The notes beneath the pieces were generated by a model. That model made no database searches. It saw nothing but the letters and a program-made list of their open reading frames with translations, and was not told where the DNA came from. A program made the translations under genes and the position numbers. A DNA stretch of 7,401 nucleotides from assembly GCA_900314345.1 (NCBI GenBank), contig OMUX01000164.1, positions 1-7,401 of the forward strand, given 5' to 3'. This DNA comes from an uncultured Erysipelotrichaceae bacterium. Lineage in GTDB: Bacteria; Bacillota_I; Bacilli_A; Erysipelotrichales; Erysipelotrichaceae. The stretch's first letter is position 1. Every line of letters begins with the position of its first letter. Positions 5,039-7,401 of this stretch are shown piece after piece.

Positions 5039-7183
5039 TTAGAAAAGATCTTCCTCTGCCGGCTTGACCTTCACGGTCAGGTCAAAGTCCTGCAGATGGA
5101 GTTCATCCATCGGCTGGGAAGGATCCTTGACCAGACGGTCAGCCTGCTTGAGGATTGCCTCTTCAATGACATTCCTTGCCAGTCTTCCATTTCCTGCTTC
5201 TGCGGAATTGATGGACTGAACCTTGTCAAAGTATGCCAGCAGATCCGGCTGGGCATCTTCCATGATCCTGTATCCCTTGGACTTTGCCTGGATCATGGCG
5301 ATCTTCAGAAGCTGATCGCCGGTGTAGTCCGGGAAGTCGATGATATTCGGGAAACGGGACTTCAGTCCGGAGTTGGACTCCAGGAAGCCTGCCATTTCCT
5401 TCTTGTAGCCGGCAAGGATGACAATCAGATTGGAACGGTTGTCTTCCATTGCCTTGACGATGGTGTCAATGCATTCAAGACCGAAGGCATCATCCTTGCC
5501 ACGGTACAGGGAGTATGCCTCATCAATGAACAGCACACCGCCCAAAGCAGACTTGATGACTGACATGGTAAGAGGTGCGGTCTGCCCGACATACTGTGCA
5601 ACAAGATCCGCTCTTGTGACTTCCACCAGCTGTCCTTCGGAAAGAGCGCCGATGGCCTTCATATAGCGGGAAATCAGTCTTGCAATCGTTGTCTTTCCGG
5701 TGCCCGGGTTGCCGGTGAAGATCATGTGCTTGGAGATATCCGCAACCTTCATGCCCTGCTGTCTGCGCAGTTCATTGATCTGGATATGTGCCTGCAGGGA
5801 GCGGATGTAGTCCTTGACTGTATCCAGGCCGACGATGTTGTCCAGCTCCTTGTTCACAGCTTCAATTTCTTCACTGCTGGTCCTGCTGCGGGAAAGGGAA
5901 ACACTCTTCTCACCCAGCACTGCCACAGGCTTGTCATCCTGTACGGCAAGCTTCATACTGTCATACTTCTGTGCTGAAGAAAGAACCTCCTGGCTCAGAG
6001 AGATATAGAAATCAAAGAACAATGCCTCAATGCCATCTGCACCGGCTGTCTTGTCATAGTGGGATACCACCCAGGAAACCACTGCATCATCGGTATGTAC
6101 CTCAAGCTTCAGCTGGCTGTGCACCTTCTGGATGAAGTTCTTCAGGCAGATTTCGCTGTACTCCCTGGCATTGTCATCATTGAATGCCTTTGTGGTGATG
6201 ACATCCAGCACGTGATACAGGAAGTCCGCACCGAAGGCATCCTGCACGGCAGAGGTGCCTTTCATGGTAAGGAAGACAAGATACTTGCCGTCCGCAGACA
6301 GGGAGTCCACGGTATTCTTCACAAGACCGGTCTGGTTTTCCACAAGGATGCCCTTGTTCAGGACATAGCGCTTGTTCAGAACGGTCTTTCCGCTCACTAC
6401 CAGGCTGTTGATCATCCTGCGGAAGCTTGCATGGCATGTCTCGAAGTTTTCAAAGCAGACAACGGAACCTGCATTGGTCAGTGCCTTGTAGAGATCCTGC
6501 AGGAACACCTGTTCCTGGGAGGCACTGGTATACAGGGAAAGATCCAGGGTGGATACCGTGGCATCCTTGATGAGGTGTTTTTCCTTCATGGACTCTGCCA
6601 TGGTACGGACAATGGCATGTCTTCCGGATCCTCTTGGCCCGCTGACAACTATGACGTTCTTCGGCTGTCCGGACTGCACACCCATGACATAAGGTCTGCG
6701 GAATGCAGCACATGCGGCATGGATGGCATCCTCTTCACCGACCAGACGGTCGTTGAGAATCCCTTCAATCTCTGAGAACACCTGTGATGTATCTTCCGGA
6801 ACCTCCACGGTTTCCGCGGATGCCTGTACATCTTCCTTTGTCAGGCCATAGTCCCTTTCAATATCACGCTGTACCTGTTCCATCTGATCCTTGGTATAGC
6901 CGTTCTCCTTTGACATCTGGCTGAGATCCTTCTGCTGTTTGTTCAGGATCTCCCTTAGACTGTCAAAGGCAGAATCTGCCTGACGGAGCAGGTCATTGGT
7001 CTTCTGGGTTGCGGAAGAAAGGAATGCCGAGGCATCGTATGTGCTGCTCTTTGCCTTCTCTGCACTGTCTTCATTTCCCAGTGTCAGGGTGACAGGTTCA
7101 CTGTTTGCCCGGGCTGCCTTCTTGTCCTTGCTCAGGACTTCATTCATCAGTCTTTCTTTTTCCTGCCGTGTCTTGTCGCTCAT
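5039..7183 (-). CDS. Two-module AAA+ ATPase: degenerate Clp-D2-like module plus CbxX/SpoVK module
   Basis: A 714-residue AAA+ protein with three parts. Residues 1 to about 140 are charged and helical, with probable coiled coil (about 60-115) and no signal peptide or membrane segment. Residues about 140-405 resemble the second ATPase domain and C-terminal lid of ClpA/ClpB. The Walker A position reads GPRGSGRH (182-189; Lys to Arg, Ser/Thr to His) and the Walker B position reads VVCFENFE (241-248; the DE pair becomes EN), so hydrolysis there is doubtful. Residues about 440-700 form an intact CbxX/CfxQ/SpoVK-type module: Walker A GNPGTGKT (491-498), Walker B GVLFIDEAYSL (549-559), sensor-1 region LIVILAGY (586-593) and arginine finger SGLKSRFP (605-612). 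The ATG overlaps the upstream stop (ATGA), with only a weak AAGG before it, so translation is probably coupled. Known CbxX proteins remodel Rubisco (red-type activases) or act in sporulation. The substrate here is unknown, and remodelling of a partner complex is inference. Confidence 0.85.
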   Translation of the reverse strand: MSDKTRQEKERLMNEVLSKDKKAARANSEPVTLTLGNEDSAEKAKSSTYDASAFLSSATQKTNDLLRQADSAFDSLREILNKQQKDLSQMSKENGYTKDQMEQVQRDIERDYGLTKEDVQASAETVEVPEDTSQVFSEIEGILNDRLVGEEDAIHAACAAFRRPYVMGVQSGQPKNVIVVSGPRGSGRHAIVRTMAESMKEKHLIKDATVSTLDLSLYTSASQEQVFLQDLYKALTNAGSVVCFENFETCHASFRRMINSLVVSGKTVLNKRYVLNKGILVENQTGLVKNTVDSLSADGKYLVFLTMKGTSAVQDAFGADFLYHVLDVITTKAFNDDNAREYSEICLKNFIQKVHSQLKLEVHTDDAVVSWVVSHYDKTAGADGIEALFFDFYISLSQEVLSSAQKYDSMKLAVQDDKPVAVLGEKSVSLSRSRTSSEEIEAVNKELDNIVGLDTVKDYIRSLQAHIQINELRRQQGMKVADISKHMIFTGNPGTGKTTIARLISRYMKAIGALSEGQLVEVTRADLVAQYVGQTAPLTMSVIKSALGGVLFIDEAYSLYRGKDDAFGLECIDTIVKAMEDNRSNLIVILAGYKKEMAGFLESNSGLKSRFPNIIDFPDYTGDQLLKIAMIQAKSKGYRIMEDAQPDLLAYFDKVQSINSAEAGNGRLARNVIEEAILKQADRLVKDPSQPMDELHLQDFDLTVKVKPAEEDLF

Positions 7184-7401
7184 GATCCTTGCTTTTCCGC
7201 CTCTTCTTCCTTTTGTTTCTTCAGTACGAGAGAGATATCATTTTCATCGCTCATGCCGTCTTTCCTGAGCATTGCCTCAAGGGTGTTCATATCCGCGGAA
7301 AGATTGATGGAATCATTTTCTGACATGGAGGGAATCAGACGGTCCTTCATGGCCGCATTGATATGGCCGATCGTTTCCTTCAGAGCCTTTTCATTGGCCT
7401 T
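7180..7401 (-). CDS. C-terminal fragment of an XpaC-like protein (partial at window edge)
   Basis: An open frame enters from the window edge and runs 73 codons to a TGA that overlaps the ATG of the AAA+ gene. The frame is uninterrupted, with ordinary coding character. The visible part is a helical segment (ALKETIGHINAAMKDRL), then NLSADMNTLEAMLRKDGM, then a charged Lys/Glu-rich tail. The 'sAdi-x-Le-x-mL-x-x-DGm' pattern recalls the C-terminus of XpaC proteins (5-bromo-4-chloroindolyl phosphate hydrolysis family), which often neighbour telA. That match is from memory of the family pattern and the fragment is short, so the name is tentative. The gene is coupled to the AAA+ gene, so the two products probably work together. 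Its 5' end lies outside the window. Confidence 0.5.
   Translation of the reverse strand, partial: KANEKALKETIGHINAAMKDRLIPSMSENDSINLSADMNTLEAMLRKDGMSDENDISLVLKKQKEEEAEKQGS

Noticed and set aside
4790..5563. A 257-codon open frame on the plus strand across the rapZ/AAA+ junction
   Set aside because: It is antisense to two well-supported genes, crosses their boundary, and shows no family motif. It looks like a shadow of biased codon use.
6059..6775. A 238-codon plus-strand frame opposite the first AAA+ module
   Set aside because: The minus-strand frame carries clear AAA+ domain structure over the same bases. The plus-strand product has no recognisable features.
1..7401. Mobile element, CRISPR array, toxin-antitoxin pair or defence island
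   Set aside because: I saw no transposase or integrase, no direct-repeat array, no small overlapping toxin-antitoxin pair and no shift in base composition. Apart from the AAA+/XpaC-like pair, the genes are core housekeeping genes.

Overview
The window is a tightly packed, single-orientation stretch of bacterial chromosome, with every gene on the minus strand. The core rapZ-yvcK-whiA is the hallmark cluster of Gram-positive bacteria. Together with the protein sequences and a roughly balanced base composition, it points to Bacillota. I lean towards an Erysipelotrichia-like lineage, because YvcK carries a GGGHG variant and an Eis-like acetyltransferase stands where Bacilli keep crh. The class assignment is inference only.

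In the direction of transcription (right to left): the C-terminal end of an XpaC-like protein (7401-7180, cut by the window edge); a 714-residue protein with two AAA+ modules (7183-5039); a short GC-rich hairpin; rapZ (4987-4121); yvcK (4124-3177); whiA (3180-2215); an Eis-like GNAT acetyltransferase (2218-1304); a 168-bp intergenic region with a strong sigma-A-type promoter and several nested inverted repeats; gap for glyceraldehyde-3-phosphate dehydrogenase (1135-116); and a rho-independent terminator (98-64). Four junctions are start/stop overlaps (xpaC-like/AAA, rapZ/yvcK, yvcK/whiA, whiA/GNAT), so these genes are probably co-transcribed and translationally coupled. gap has its own promoter and terminator.

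The genes share a loose theme of carbon flux and cell-envelope precursors. RapZ/YvcJ and YvcK respond to nucleotide or UDP-sugar state, WhiA is a DNA-binding protein tied to division and chromosome segregation, and gap is central glycolysis. The least ordinary gene is the two-module AAA+ protein. Its first module looks like a Clp-type D2 domain that has lost its Walker A lysine and catalytic glutamate. Its second is an intact CbxX/SpoVK-type module. It sits between an XpaC-like gene and the rapZ operon. I see no mobile element, CRISPR array, tRNA or rRNA.
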